Assembly: GCA_030737835.1 (NCBI GenBank)
Contig: CM060857.1
Coordinates: forward strand, 13,403,496-13,467,495
Length of the DNA stretch: 64,000 bases
Reading direction: 5' to 3'
DNA from: Acorus gramineus
Lineage: Eukaryota > Streptophyta > Magnoliopsida > Acorales > Acoraceae
The notes under the pieces were generated by a model that was not told the DNA's origin, did no database searches, and was given only the letters and a program-made list of their open reading frames with translations. How positions within the stretch are numbered: position 1 is the first letter of the stretch; each line of letters begins with the position of its first letter. This document shows positions 49,815 to 59,854 of the stretch, piece by piece. A program made the position numbers and the translations under genes.

Positions 49815-50096
49815 TTAATTTTTACCAGCTTTATAACCATTATCACCACCATCATTTCCACCACCATTTCCCCCATTTGCCCATTTGCCAAAGTCAGGCC
49901 TGTTTATTACGTGGTGGTTATTAGTAGAGGTCCCTGAGTATCCAGACCTTCCTCCCCCCTCAGTAATGCCACCTCCTGTTCCCTCCTGCCCGAAGCTTTG
50001 TCCAGAAACTTCGTCGACAAAAACCTTCCGGTTCATCGCCAAACAAGAGCTCACCATGAACATCATGAGTAGAATTGCTGCCACCTTCATGTTCAT
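49815..50096 (-). CDS. secreted HH-motif peptide precursor, gene 7
   Basis: A 93-residue precursor, sister of gene 6. Signal peptide MNMKVAAILLMMFMVSSCLA, then MNRKVFVDEVSGQ, the core SGYSGTSTNNHHVINRPDF and tail GKWANGGNGGGND..YKAGKN. Against gene 6 the core changes I to N before HH, I to V after it and H to P, and the tail gains three residues. The real start is the ATG at 50096 after a 79-base leader intron (50185-50107, TTG/GTGAGC to GGTTCCAG). The open frame extending up to 50387 is non-coding leader and intron. Function unknown. Confidence 0.8.
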   Translation of the reverse strand: MNMKVAAILLMMFMVSSCLAMNRKVFVDEVSGQSFGQEGTGGGITEGGGRSGYSGTSTNNHHVINRPDFGKWANGGNGGGNDGGDNGYKAGKN

Positions 50097-50266
50097 ACTT
50101 AGTGCACTGGAACCAAAAAATATATGTTCAGAGAGATTGATACTATAAATAGAAAAAAATCTTATAATAAAATTCATTGGCTCACCAACTAAATGTGGAA
50201 AGTCAAGTGTGTAGGAAGTAGGGGACTTCTTGGAGTTGGTTTGTTTTGGGGGAATGGAATATGAGC

Positions 50267-50274
50267 TATTTATA
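50267..50274 (-). promoter_or_regulatory. TATA box of peptide gene 7
   Basis: TATAAATA on the minus strand, at the same place as in gene 6. Confidence 0.7.
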
Positions 50275-50957
50275 GAGTGGAAAATGGGAAGGTTATATGT
50301 GGCGCTTGGAATAATTAACAAGTGTTTTATAATGGCTTTTCCACCATTTTGAGACAATATTAGGTGGGGGGCACAAATAATTATCAAAAGTAATTTTTTT
50401 TAATAATGTTGAATGATGAGTAGAAAGAAATATTGATTCCACATTAACAGTTTTAATGGGGAGGCACCTGTGCCTATGCTGAATGATGTAAAAGCATTAT
50501 CGTCATGAGAGCTTTCGCCGAAGCTTGTAGATAATTTGCTATTTTTTCGGATGAATTAAATTTTAAGTAGTAATTGTCCAGAAAAATCTATGAATTTGTA
50601 GTGAGTATCCTTACCCGAATGAAGTTAATTTGAGATAATTTTCACTTGAGAATATGTTATATAATGTGGTACATAATGAGTGACATGTATAAACATTGTG
50701 ATTTATCAGTGGACGATATTAGCTGTTTAAAAAAAAGACAAAGCTATATTATCTTCTACCACGAACTCCATGTCTTTTGTGACTTTAAAATCAGAGAATT
50801 TGAAATGACAGCCCAAAGAACAGAAAAACACAAAACAGTAATAAACCATCCACTGATTCAGGCCTGGGCTTGTTTGTTGGATTGGGCTGTTTCTTTGTTA
50901 GGTGCGGTTATTACCGCCCTATTAGATAATCAGCTCATCCCTTAAAATATTTATTTT

Positions 50958-51822
50958 TAGAGAAAAAACAATCTAGCTCTCTGACAACTTATCAAAATAA
51001 AAAAAAGTCTCTGTAAAATTGATGAATTCCCTCAGATCCATATCTTGTTAAATAATATTTATTTCAATCCCTATAACTAATCAAATAAATGATTTACCAT
51101 AACCATGTATGGTAAATTACTATTATACCCATTTAAAATTTATTTTATTTGTTAGAAAAAATCGATATAACTATCTGAAAACTTATGAAAATAAAAAAAA
51201 ATCCTTGCAAAATTTCAAAATTCTCTTAACTCCATAAAATCTTCTAAAAATCATAAAAAATCCATACGATTATCTAAAAATATATACCGATTTATTTAAA
51301 TTTTATTAAACAAATTATAGTTTTATAATCAAAGTGTTATGCTTTTTATTGCTAGTAATTGTGAGTTAAGAATGTATTATAGAATTTTGATTTAGTTTTT
51401 AAATTGTTTTCTCTACTGATTTCATAATGGAGTTAATGAAACTGTAATTTCTTTTTGTTCAGTCACTGTAATGAGATTGAGAAGGAAAAAATGTTGAAAA
51501 ATAACTCAATTTTGTAGATCAATTGAGATTCGATGATTTTTTTTTCTTACAGATGAGGATGACATTTCAGGACATGAGAATGTTGAAAAATGATAGGGGT
51601 ATTTTTGTCTTACAAAAGAACTAAATTTGATTTTATAAAGTTTGTAGAGACTAAATCCAATTTAAGTAAGTTTCTGAGGACTTATTGCAATATACTCTTG
51701 ACTGGGGGACTAAATCCGTTAACCATATACACTTTATGGGGATCTAGGATGATTTTCTGATTTTAGAGAGACTTTTTGTAATTTCAAGAAGATTTTATGG
51801 AGTTAAGAAGATTTTCCCCTTG
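50958..51822. mobile_element. element nested in the left inverted repeat of the Pack-MULE-like element
   Basis: Removing it joins the two halves of the left terminal repeat so that they match the intact right repeat (ATATTT..TTTAAAAGTAAACC). Its own ends carry weak inverted similarity around AAAAAGTCTCTNTAAAAT. About 865 bases, non-coding. Confidence 0.5.
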
Positions 51823-51919
51823 TTTTTAATGTTTAAAAGTAAACCAACACCACCCCATCGACAATAGGTGTCGACAAAATGCATTTCTGTCAACAAACGT
51901 GGTGTCGACAGATATTGAT

Positions 51920-52605
51920 TCTACCGACTTCTTTTTCTTCTTCTCTTGTTTTTCTTCTTCTTCTTCTTCTTCTTTCCCCTCCTCCCCGACCAAGCTTCTC
52001 CTCCCACCATGGCACCACATCTTCCTCCTCTCCACAGATCTTTTCCTCCCATCACATCTTCTGTTCTTCCTCCTCCCCCATGGAGATCCTTTTCTCATCA
52101 CCTCTTCCTCCATTAACCCCAAGCACCACATGACCTCTCCCTCCCCCTCTCCCTCCCCCTCCTCCGCCAACAACAACAAGAACACTCACCCCAATAAGCG
52201 ACAACCCACCATCACCACCAACCCATCCCTCTCCATGACCCCCACTAAATCCAACACACTCCATCTCCTCGACCTCCTCCTCCAGTGCACGAGGTCCGTC
52301 GCCATGGATTGCCTCTCCTCCATCAAGTACATCTACACCTACTTCGCGCACGCACTCCACTCCCGCCTTTTACACATCCTCGCATCCAGACCCTCCGTTA
52401 TTGTTGAGTTGGTGAGGCTCGCTGGCATGGGCTCCTCCGTCGTCGAGTACATGACGCTCGTGAGAAATATCAGCAAAGTCGAGGCGTGCCTCACCGTGCA
52501 TGAATCGACATACAACTTATCGATAGAGATGAACTCGATCGACACTATCTCTATCAAATTAGACAACAATCCTTACAGAAAATCTATTATTCCCTTCAAC
52601 ACTTA
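51920..52605 (+). pseudogene. captured host-gene fragment inside the MULE, possibly GRAS-type
   Basis: An open frame, GC-richer than its surroundings, with a Ser/Pro-rich start (TSPSPSPSPSSANNNKNT), then HLLDLLLQCTRSVAMDC and YFAHALHSRLLHILASRP. The LLxLLLQCxxxV ... YFxxALxxRL pattern resembles the beginning of a GRAS domain, but the middle is shortened and later residues do not follow the family. It has no independent promoter or intact domain. Flanked by the MULE repeats, it is best read as transduplicated sequence. Assignment to GRAS is uncertain. Confidence 0.35.
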
Positions 52606-52836
52606 ATATGTCGGTGGAACCAATATCTGTCGACACCCTTATTATCGAACACCATTACAGTAGGTCTCTGGTGACCATCGACACCACATATGTCGACAGA
52701 AATACATTTTGTCGACACACCTATTGTCGATGGGATGGGGTAGTTTGGTTTCCTTCTAAACAGTAAAAAAATATATTTGAAGAGGTGGGGTGAGTATCTA
52801 ATGGGGTGGTAATAATCGCACCCTTCTCTGTTTTAA

Positions 52837-53108
52837 GGAAAATGATACGTACAACCCCTATTACAACCTCCATTGTAATTCACACCGGTTTTTTTTTTAT
52901 AAAAAAATCATATATTCCTCAATTGAAATACATGCAGTTATATAAAATGAAGTATATACTGACATACATTAGTATATTTTTTTCATATTGAAAAAATGAT
53001 AAATTTTATTACGTTATATATTATGATAGAACTCATACATTATGATAGTGCAATACATACTACTCTATCATAGTATGGGACTGCAAAACGGACTAAGTGT
53101 ATCAGTGC
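52837..53108. mobile_element. MITE family M2 copy next to the MULE
   Basis: GGAAAATGATACGTACAACC start and GTGTATCAGTGCTC end, absent from unit C. No clean target duplication was found. Confidence 0.55.
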
Positions 53109-53280
53109 TCAACAAAAATACAAGCCATATAAATTTCAGTTCACATAGTAAGTATGTTGGACATTTTTAATTTGGGGGTTTACCTCTAAAAATTAATCTC
53201 ATGGAATTTTTTTTTCTCCCCGGGTCTCTTTAAACATGCAAATCCACTAACAATGAAGGAATGTTCAACGCAATATATAC

Positions 53281-53345
53281 AAGGGATTAGTTCATTGGAC
53301 TGTCATTTGAGAACTATACACGACGGTTCAAATCCACCGTTTGTT
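53281..53345 (+). repeat. tRNA-like / SINE-head relic
   Basis: An A-box-like TAGTTCATTGG (53288-53298) and a perfect B box GGTTCAAATCC (53325-53335). The T-stem does not pair (two mismatches) and no acceptor stem forms, so it is not a functional tRNA. The unit C counterpart is degraded. Confidence 0.4.
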
Positions 53346-54293
53346 CTCTTCAATTTGGCCCATATGCATGCTTTTATTTTAACCTGATTATGCATGCTGG
53401 ATGTTTTGGAATACATTAATTCTTTTTCATTATTATTATCTCAGTTCAAGTAACTCTAATTTTAAGTTTCAAATATCACACTCCTACGTGCCTTTGGCAC
53501 TGATAAGCATAAGAATGCATGCAGAACATAAATGTCATAGACCACTCAATTAATAGGTTCAGTGGTTTGGGGTATCATGTTTGTTGGACTTGAGTTACAG
53601 AAGGCATTGCAGGCATATATCATATGAAGCTTCTCGTACCGACATTGATCTTGATTTAACTGTTAGAATTAACCAAGTTTAAGAGAGAAAGCACAATGCA
53701 TTCCAAGAAGAACTTTTGTTTCTGCCTCCTATGACATAGATAAAATAAAAACAATACGTGCATCCAACAAGCAAGTTATACAGTACGTTGTTGGCTTAGA
53801 ACAGTAAAGATATATGGAAATAATGGTGTGGTATAATCCCCAATACTGTACCATCTGAATCATCTTGTTTAAGAAAATGTAACTACATATCGATGGCATT
53901 CGGTTCGCATGAATAGAAATGGAACTTGGAAAGCAACTAACAATCTAACTTTAGTACTTTCAGATGCATAACAAAGAGATTGTACATGTTTCCACCCAAT
54001 AACACCAGAAACTATGATTTTCTTTTATAACTAGGCCTTCCATTAATGCATATCTAAAGAAACAGTATGCACATAAGATCATACATTTAGTGCTATTGTG
54101 CAACATATAATGCAATAAGCAACATTATTTATTAACTTAAAATTCAATGCCTAATGCCGCTAGTCTTCGTTGCATTTGAAGGCTAATCATATGTCGACAT
54201 ACTAATTGTCATTTCTCATTGGGCGCATTCATGGTGCGCATAAATCATCATGATCAACTCGATCGCATTATCAGGTGTATGAGGTCAGTTCCC

Positions 54294-54300
54294 TATAAAT
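54294..54300 (+). promoter_or_regulatory. TATA box of peptide gene 8
   Basis: TATAAAT about 65 bases before the leader intron donor at 54361. Confidence 0.6.
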
Positions 54301-54461
54301 TAGTGTCCTTCAAGCCTAATTCCCACAAATTATGTCCTCTAAGCAAACAGTCTGGTCTGGGTATGAATTCCATCTTTGTTCATATATCATCATAATTCTC
54401 TCATTTGACTAAGAAGTTCTCATTGATGCCTAAACTATTCTCATTACAATGCAGGATAAAG

Positions 54462-54824
54462 ATGAAGATTTCACTTGTGCTTCTCATCTTTCTCATTTCA
54501 AGCATGGAGGTTCCTAAAGCCTATGCAGAAAGTGGGGGAAATGAGGTGCGTGATCCAAGTTTCACTCCACAAGTGGGTACAAATGAAAACTTAGATCTGG
54601 GCCGCAAAGTCCAAGGAGTTAACAAAGGTGGTGGAATGATCGAAACAAACATAAATGTTGATCATAGCAGCAACAACAACGATGATCACGTGAAGGAAAG
54701 CAATGCTGATCCTCAATTAACTGATAGCAAGCTCTCCACCGAATCGCATCATCAGATACCAATAAAATTGTTCTGTGATATATGGGGGAAAGGGAAAACT
54801 CGAGCTGCGTGCGTGCATGCTTAA
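54462..54824 (+). CDS. secreted HH-motif peptide precursor, gene 8 (atypical core)
   Basis: A 120-residue precursor, the longest of the cluster. Signal peptide MKISLVLLIFLISSMEVPKAYA, then a long Asn/Asp-rich propeptide. The core is DSKLSTESHHQIPIKLF, with HH-x-I-P and Phe at +6 conserved. Asp replaces the upstream Tyr, the Arg of IPR is Ile, and the tail (CDIWGKGKTRAACVHA) has two Cys and four basic residues instead of a Gly- or Pro-rich end. The start follows a 94-base leader intron (54361-54454, CTGG/GTATGA to AATGCAG). It may have been re-purposed; alternatively the tail was recently acquired by frameshift. Confidence 0.7.
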   Translation: MKISLVLLIFLISSMEVPKAYAESGGNEVRDPSFTPQVGTNENLDLGRKVQGVNKGGGMIETNINVDHSSNNNDDHVKESNADPQLTDSKLSTESHHQIPIKLFCDIWGKGKTRAACVHA

Positions 54825-55921
54825 TTAGTACTGTAGTGATGGGAAGTATGTGTGGTATATATCCATGTCGAGTGATGGATATGTAGACCCTTGGGCCAAC
54901 TGTAATATGTATTAGTAACTGTATGAAATAAATATCCATGACTGGCATGGCTTTATGTTAAAAAAGTATATATATGTTGTCTTTGGGTTATTCTATGTTC
55001 AGTGGATTAGGGCTTTTGGATAAATTGCAACCTGCCTCTCATGGTGTGCATGCATGAGTGATGTAGTTTCATGTGCATTGATTATAGAGGTGCTTTTACA
55101 CATGTTATCCAATTCACTCTTTAGAGCTAGGAGACTGAAGGATCAAGTTAAGGTCACAATAACCTCCAAATTCAAGCTAGATGTATCATACACAATGACT
55201 TTGGAGGAATTACTAGGGTGTGATATGATTTAGATTGTTTCAGTTTACGGCTTCCAATAAAACTTTAGATTAAGAATTGACATCTCAATGCATATGATTT
55301 TGTTTTTATATATTGCTAGATACTTGAGAAATGTGCCTCAAGACTTTCTGAATTGTGTGAATCCCTAACTGGAGGTTGCAATGATATTCTTTTGAACCAA
55401 TTCTGGTGAGATGGTTAAGTGATCTTCAGTTATATAGAACAAGTTCCTATTAAATGTAGGGGGTTCCCATGTGAAATTCTTTGGATTAGCCAATTTATTT
55501 TCTGCTTATAGCTTCTTTTTTTTAGTCTTGCCATTTATATTAATCTGTCCATCACCAGTTGGTGAATATAATGCTTTTGTGGCAACATTTTCACAAAAAA
55601 AAATGGTCACCTTATGTGATTGTATCCATGATATGCCTTGGATTTGGTTATTTTTTTATTACTAGATAAACACAAGATGCCTAACCTATGCTGAAAAATG
55701 TATTGCATTGCTAGAAGATGCCCCTACATCGATCAAATCAGGAATATCGAAGTCTTTTACGCACTCAAACGCAGCTTAATGCGCCATAAACCACCTGATT
55801 TTTTATCGGCGTGCCATAGTGCGGGTAGTTTGTCGCCCACTAACAAGATTAGCCCTCCTTAAATGGGTGATGTTGAAGTTAATCAATCACTTGGAGTTGG
55901 CTCTAGCAACCAAAACACTTG

Positions 55922-56029
55922 GTATGCTCATCTCTTCTTCTCCTCTAACTTCTAATTCTTCATCGATAACAATCAATTACCAAGTATATGTCTTCCCTGA
56001 TCAATAATTTTATCTATCTATATATGCAG
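55922..56029 (+). other. 5'UTR intron of peptide gene 9
   Basis: Donor TTG/GTATGC and acceptor TATATATGCAG give a 108-base intron ending 12 bases before the ATG, the same architecture as in the other cluster members. Confidence 0.65.
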
Positions 56030-56041
56030 CAAATTAAAGAC

Positions 56042-56371
56042 ATGAAGATTGCTCTTTTTATTTTCATTGCTCTTACTTCAAGCATCATAGTTTTCAAGAC
56101 ATGCGGAGAGAGTACAGATCATCTTGTTCGTAAAGAAGATGGAGGATCTAAAGTTGGAAATACAATCAACTCTAACAGCCTTGAAGTGACTACCATCAAG
56201 GACTCCATGAATCCCATCTTTGCTAACACTATCGGGTCCAGAAACAACGATAACCACAACAACGACGAAGTAGTCCTTCCCAATCGTGCATCATCTACTG
56301 ATAGTCATCACCAAATAAGCATTGCTGAGTACAGGCGAATGTTCCATGATATGCCGAAACCATATCCTTAA
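56042..56371 (+). CDS. secreted HH-motif peptide precursor, gene 9
   Basis: A 109-residue precursor. Signal peptide MKIALFIFIALTSSIIVFKTCG, an Asn/Asp-rich propeptide similar in texture to gene 8, and the core NRASSTDSHHQISIAEY followed by RRMFHDMPKPYP. HH-x-I and Tyr at +6 are conserved; the upstream Tyr is Asn. STDSHH is shared exactly with gene 3. Gene 8 is its closest neighbour in position and propeptide style. No clear TATA box was found upstream of the leader, unlike the other eight genes. Function unknown. Confidence 0.72.
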   Translation: MKIALFIFIALTSSIIVFKTCGESTDHLVRKEDGGSKVGNTINSNSLEVTTIKDSMNPIFANTIGSRNNDNHNNDEVVLPNRASSTDSHHQISIAEYRRMFHDMPKPYP

Positions 56372-56639
56372 TTAAGACGTGGTGCAACCGATGATCTATA
56401 TGGAGGCATATTATCAGTCCAATCTGGTGATTGTGTGTGTTGATGCTTCAACATATGTTTGAGGCGTTTATGTGTGTTTATGCTATGTGTATGTTAAGGT
56501 CAATCTTATATGGTGGTTTCATGTTGTGTGGTGTTAATGTTAAGTTTGCCTTTGCCTGTAAAAGAAACATTATGAACAAACTTCAAGGACTGGTGTATTT
56601 TCCTATAACCTTTTATCATAACAAATTTTAGGTGAAATG

Positions 56640-57264
56640 AATCTCACCAATTTATTATAGTAATTTCTTTCTTAAGGCGAATGAAAGATTTTTATGAACT
56701 TGAAATCTTCTCTAAGAAGAAGAAAAACACATAAGGACTCTCAAGCAACAGCCTTAAAACAATATTTCTAAAAGACCATGATCACATTCAAATCAGAAAT
56801 GATTTCCTTGACTACAAAAGAGTGGATGATGAACAATGACAGCATTATGAAGATTTATTCATTTAAATAAAGAGAGGAATCTTTGTCTTTATATTAGGGT
56901 TTAGATTTGATACTCTTAGGGCAAAAGAATTTCGCATATGTGCAAGAACATGCCTACCTTGCTGTTTTATCATGCAAAATCAGAGTCTAAAACCTAATCT
57001 ATGATAGGGGGAAATGATTTCCATCTAATTTAGATACACTTATGAATTTAGAGCCGTCCAGTTCTTGGCTTCTCTCTCTCAACATGCGTGTTTTTCTTAT
57101 TTCCTATTTTGTTCAATGGGATTTTGAATCAATCTCCAATATCATATCAATATTTCTTGTTGTTTGAATTGCAAATCAAGAATTTGTTTGCTGGACCAGT
57201 TATGAATATTGAGATTATTGAAATATTTTCAGGTATACAAACTAAATGGTTTTAGTAATAAATG

Positions 57265-57299
<35 letters not shown>

Positions 57300-57725
57300 G
57301 TGAATTATGATATTAGAGATAGTCTTGTATCCAAATTTTTTATAGTTCCAATCCAATGTTTTTTTTTTTTTAAATATATGTATTTCATGTAATGAAAAAT
57401 GTTTAGTATTCATTTTTCTGTTTTATATGAACAATATACCACTAAAAAAATGTATCTTTATAAAACTGAAGTATGTATTATGTTACATTGTATATAATTT
57501 ATATAAAAATTAAAATCACATTTTCATTTAGTCAAACATATGTATATCTCAGTATGTATATAATATAGAATTGTATATAATAACGCTTTAAAAATATAAG
57601 ATATTGATCACTCAATCATTCTTATAGTCATCTTGCAATCCTAACCAATTATGTAAAATATGTGATGGAACATACACTAGGTTAAAAAAATTCAAGAATG
57701 TGTAATTTAGTTTTGAAAAAAAATA
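56640..57725. other. intergenic downstream of the peptide cluster
   Basis: No gene seen. An (AT)n tract lies at 57266-57295. Confidence 0.45.
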
Positions 57726-57729
57726 ATTA

Positions 57730-58210
57730 GAGGTCTTTGTGATCACCCATTTATTATTTTTAGGTCCATGAAAATTTTTAAATTTTTTTAGGTCTCTAAG
57801 GCATTGAAAAATGTTTAAGTCCCTTCAGCCGGATGTTCAAAAATACCAAAAATGTCCTCGTCCAATTATACAAATATTAACAATATACTGGGGAGTATTA
57901 ACAGTGCACTTGAATTACTTAACAATACCCTGAGAAGTGTTTACAGTGTACTAAAATAATTGGACGAGGGCATTTTATGCGAATGTTATAATGTACTGAG
58001 AAGTATTAAAAGTGTACTGGAGATGCTTAATAATGTACTGTAGAGTATTAACAGTGTACTAAAATAATTGTGTGAGGGACATTCATGGTATTTTTAAAAA
58101 ACATCTGGTTGGAGGGATTTAAAGATATTTTTTACCACTTTATGGATCAATAAAAAACTTGAAAAATTATAGGGATCTAAAAATAACATATGGGTGGCCA
58201 CAGGGACCCC
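57730..58210. mobile_element. MITE with about 100-bp inverted repeats and internal minisatellite
   Basis: Left GAGGTCTTTGTGATCACCCA, inverted right end GGGGTCCCTGTGGCCACCCA, flanked by TAATTA on both sides (57724-57729, 58211-58216). The interior has four or more imperfect copies of AGTATTAACAGTGTACT and two of AATAATTGGACGAGGG-like sequence. Confidence 0.65.
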
Positions 58211-58429
58211 TAATTAATTTTTCCTTTATTTTTTGTGATGCATTTTTTGTTAAAAAACATAAATCTTTTAGAAAAATTAAAACATGGTTGTATCGTAAAA
58301 ATGGATCGACAAATGATTATTCCTGACATTTTTTAAAAGGGCGTTGTCACACCCAGATTTGTTTTAAAGCCCAATTCCAACGTTATATGCGTTAATAGAA
58401 AATTAACGACGCATATGCTCACGTTAACA

Positions 58430-58620
58430 AGACATATAATTCAAAAGAATTTTTTATATTTTCTATAAATGCATCAATGCAATTCATTAAAGTATATGCT
58501 TCATTTTTTATAAAAAAATATATACTTCATTAAATAAGGTATACTATTTTTAAAAAATTTAAAACACATGTAAATTAAAATTAAGATTGAAAATAAGGGG
58601 ACGTAACATTATCTTTTCTA
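58430..58620. mobile_element. MITE family M3 copy, inverted
   Basis: Contains M3 words in reverse (TATTTTCTATAAATGCAT, AATTCATTAAAGTATATG). Ends approximate. Confidence 0.4.
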
Positions 58621-59339
58621 AAAATATATCATGTTCCCCAACAGCTTGCGTGACCTATTGGACTCGATGACAATGAGCTTAACATTCACTCTGTACATGT
58701 TCTAAGATGATATATGATGGTAGTGAAGCATGCTTCATTGGGCCTCCAATCACTATTGATCTCCCTCGCATAACAACGTGGATATTTTTATGAAATTGGG
58801 ATGCAAGTTTTCATCATCTCTTGCCCACCAAAAACGACGATTGATTAGTTTTTTTTATTATTATTAAAATTCATATTGAACATAGTGGTAGTCTCTAAAA
58901 TCCATCATCCTTTCAAAGCAGAATTTAAAAACAAGTTTTAATAGATTTAATTTATTTTGTTTTTCAAGAATCATACAACTTCAAATGAGGTCTATGCTTT
59001 GAAATATATGTTTTCAAGAATCATACATCTCTCGCCCTTATTCAATTGGAGAGTATTGAAAAAATCTCAAATGTAATGCTTATTATTTTATTTTATTTTA
59101 ATTAATATACATCTTTTGATGAGGTGTATATTTTTTAAAAATATATATATACTTTAATGAATTATATGGATTTAAAATATATTACTCAAATTCATGCAAT
59201 TCATTACTGTAAGTACAAGTGGCAAGTGGCTAATGAGATATGTGACTGTAGAATAGAGTGGGGTGAAGTGTGTAACAATGCTAATGCACTAAACATGTGT
59301 CCATTGGGCACCATATGTCATAGACTGACTGGGATATGG

Positions 59340-59795
59340 TTTGGTGAATGTTTAGTGGGCCTTTATTGATTGGAATAGAAAATAGATGGGCCTTCCTTCT
59401 CAACTCTAGAAAACACCACAGATATGTATTTCTATACAACTATTTTGTAAAAAAAAAATGTTTGATTCAATTATTTTTATACTTTAAAACTCAGATCACA
59501 TGTTTTTATTTTTTTTAAATAGTGAATATTGTCTGATAAGATATATTCTCTGATGAAAGTGTATATCGATCCATTTTGAGTTGAATGAACTCATTTTTAG
59601 TAAGTGTAAAAAAATGTAATGAGAAATATATATCATTAAATGATGTATATATTTTATTGGATTGTTAACGAGATATATAAAAATGTATTTTATCATGTAA
59701 AATGGTTTATAGATTACTTGTTGACTAGATTTCTAGCATCACAAGGAAAATCTCACCAAGTTCCCATAAATGGTGTTTGGCCACGATTCCCCTTC
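59340..59795 (+). repeat. partial copy of the NATA1-like gene's upstream region
   Basis: AATGTTTAGTGGGCCTTT, GGGCCTTCCTTCTCAACTCT, TACTTGTTGACTAG and CTCACCAAGTTCCC / GTGTTTGGCCACGA match, in order, 62998-63215 just upstream of the acetyltransferase. The copy stops before any coding sequence and is split by an M1 MITE at about 59455-59700. Confidence 0.65.
59455..59700. mobile_element. MITE family M1 copy
   Basis: Shares AAAACTCAGATCACATG, GAACTCATTTTTAGTAAGTG and AACGAGATATATA with 29170-29445. Confidence 0.55.
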
Positions 59796-59854
59796 CCCAC
59801 TTTTTTTTTTTTTGGAAGCAAGAAAGGCCCTATGAGCAATAGTAGGGCATGTTG

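Larger units (their letters stand above)
50900..52823. mobile_element. Pack-MULE-like element with nested insertion
   Basis: Left end AGGTGCGGTTATTACCGCCC; inverted right end GGGTGCGATTATTACCACCC. The 9-bp duplication is TTCTTTGTT / TTCTCTGTT (50891-50899, 52824-52832; 8 of 9). Unit C has one uninterrupted TTCTTTGTTTTAATGAGC there, an empty site. The terminal repeats are long and carry repeated GTCGAC words (ATCGACAATAGGTGTCGAC). The left repeat is split by a second insertion at about 50958-51822. Inside lies a GC-richer Pro/Ser-rich gene fragment (51920-52605). Confidence 0.75.
46740..53720. repeat. tandem-duplication unit D
   Basis: Second copy of unit C, longer because a 1.9-kb MULE and an M2 MITE entered at 50900-53108. 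Homology resumes after them (GCCATATAAATTTCA, GGCCCATATGCATGC, GAAGCTTCTCGTACCGAC) and ends near 53720. Confidence 0.8.

Noticed and set aside
50097..50387. A 97-residue N-terminal extension of peptide gene 7
   Set aside because: It crosses the TATA box, leader and a canonical 79-base intron; the sister gene 6 does not conserve it.
53281..53345. A functional tRNA gene
   Set aside because: The A and B boxes are present but the T-stem and acceptor stem do not pair; read as a SINE or tRNA relic.
54619..54948. A minus-strand 109-codon frame opposite peptide gene 8
   Set aside because: Shadow of the plus-strand gene; no signal peptide and no family features.
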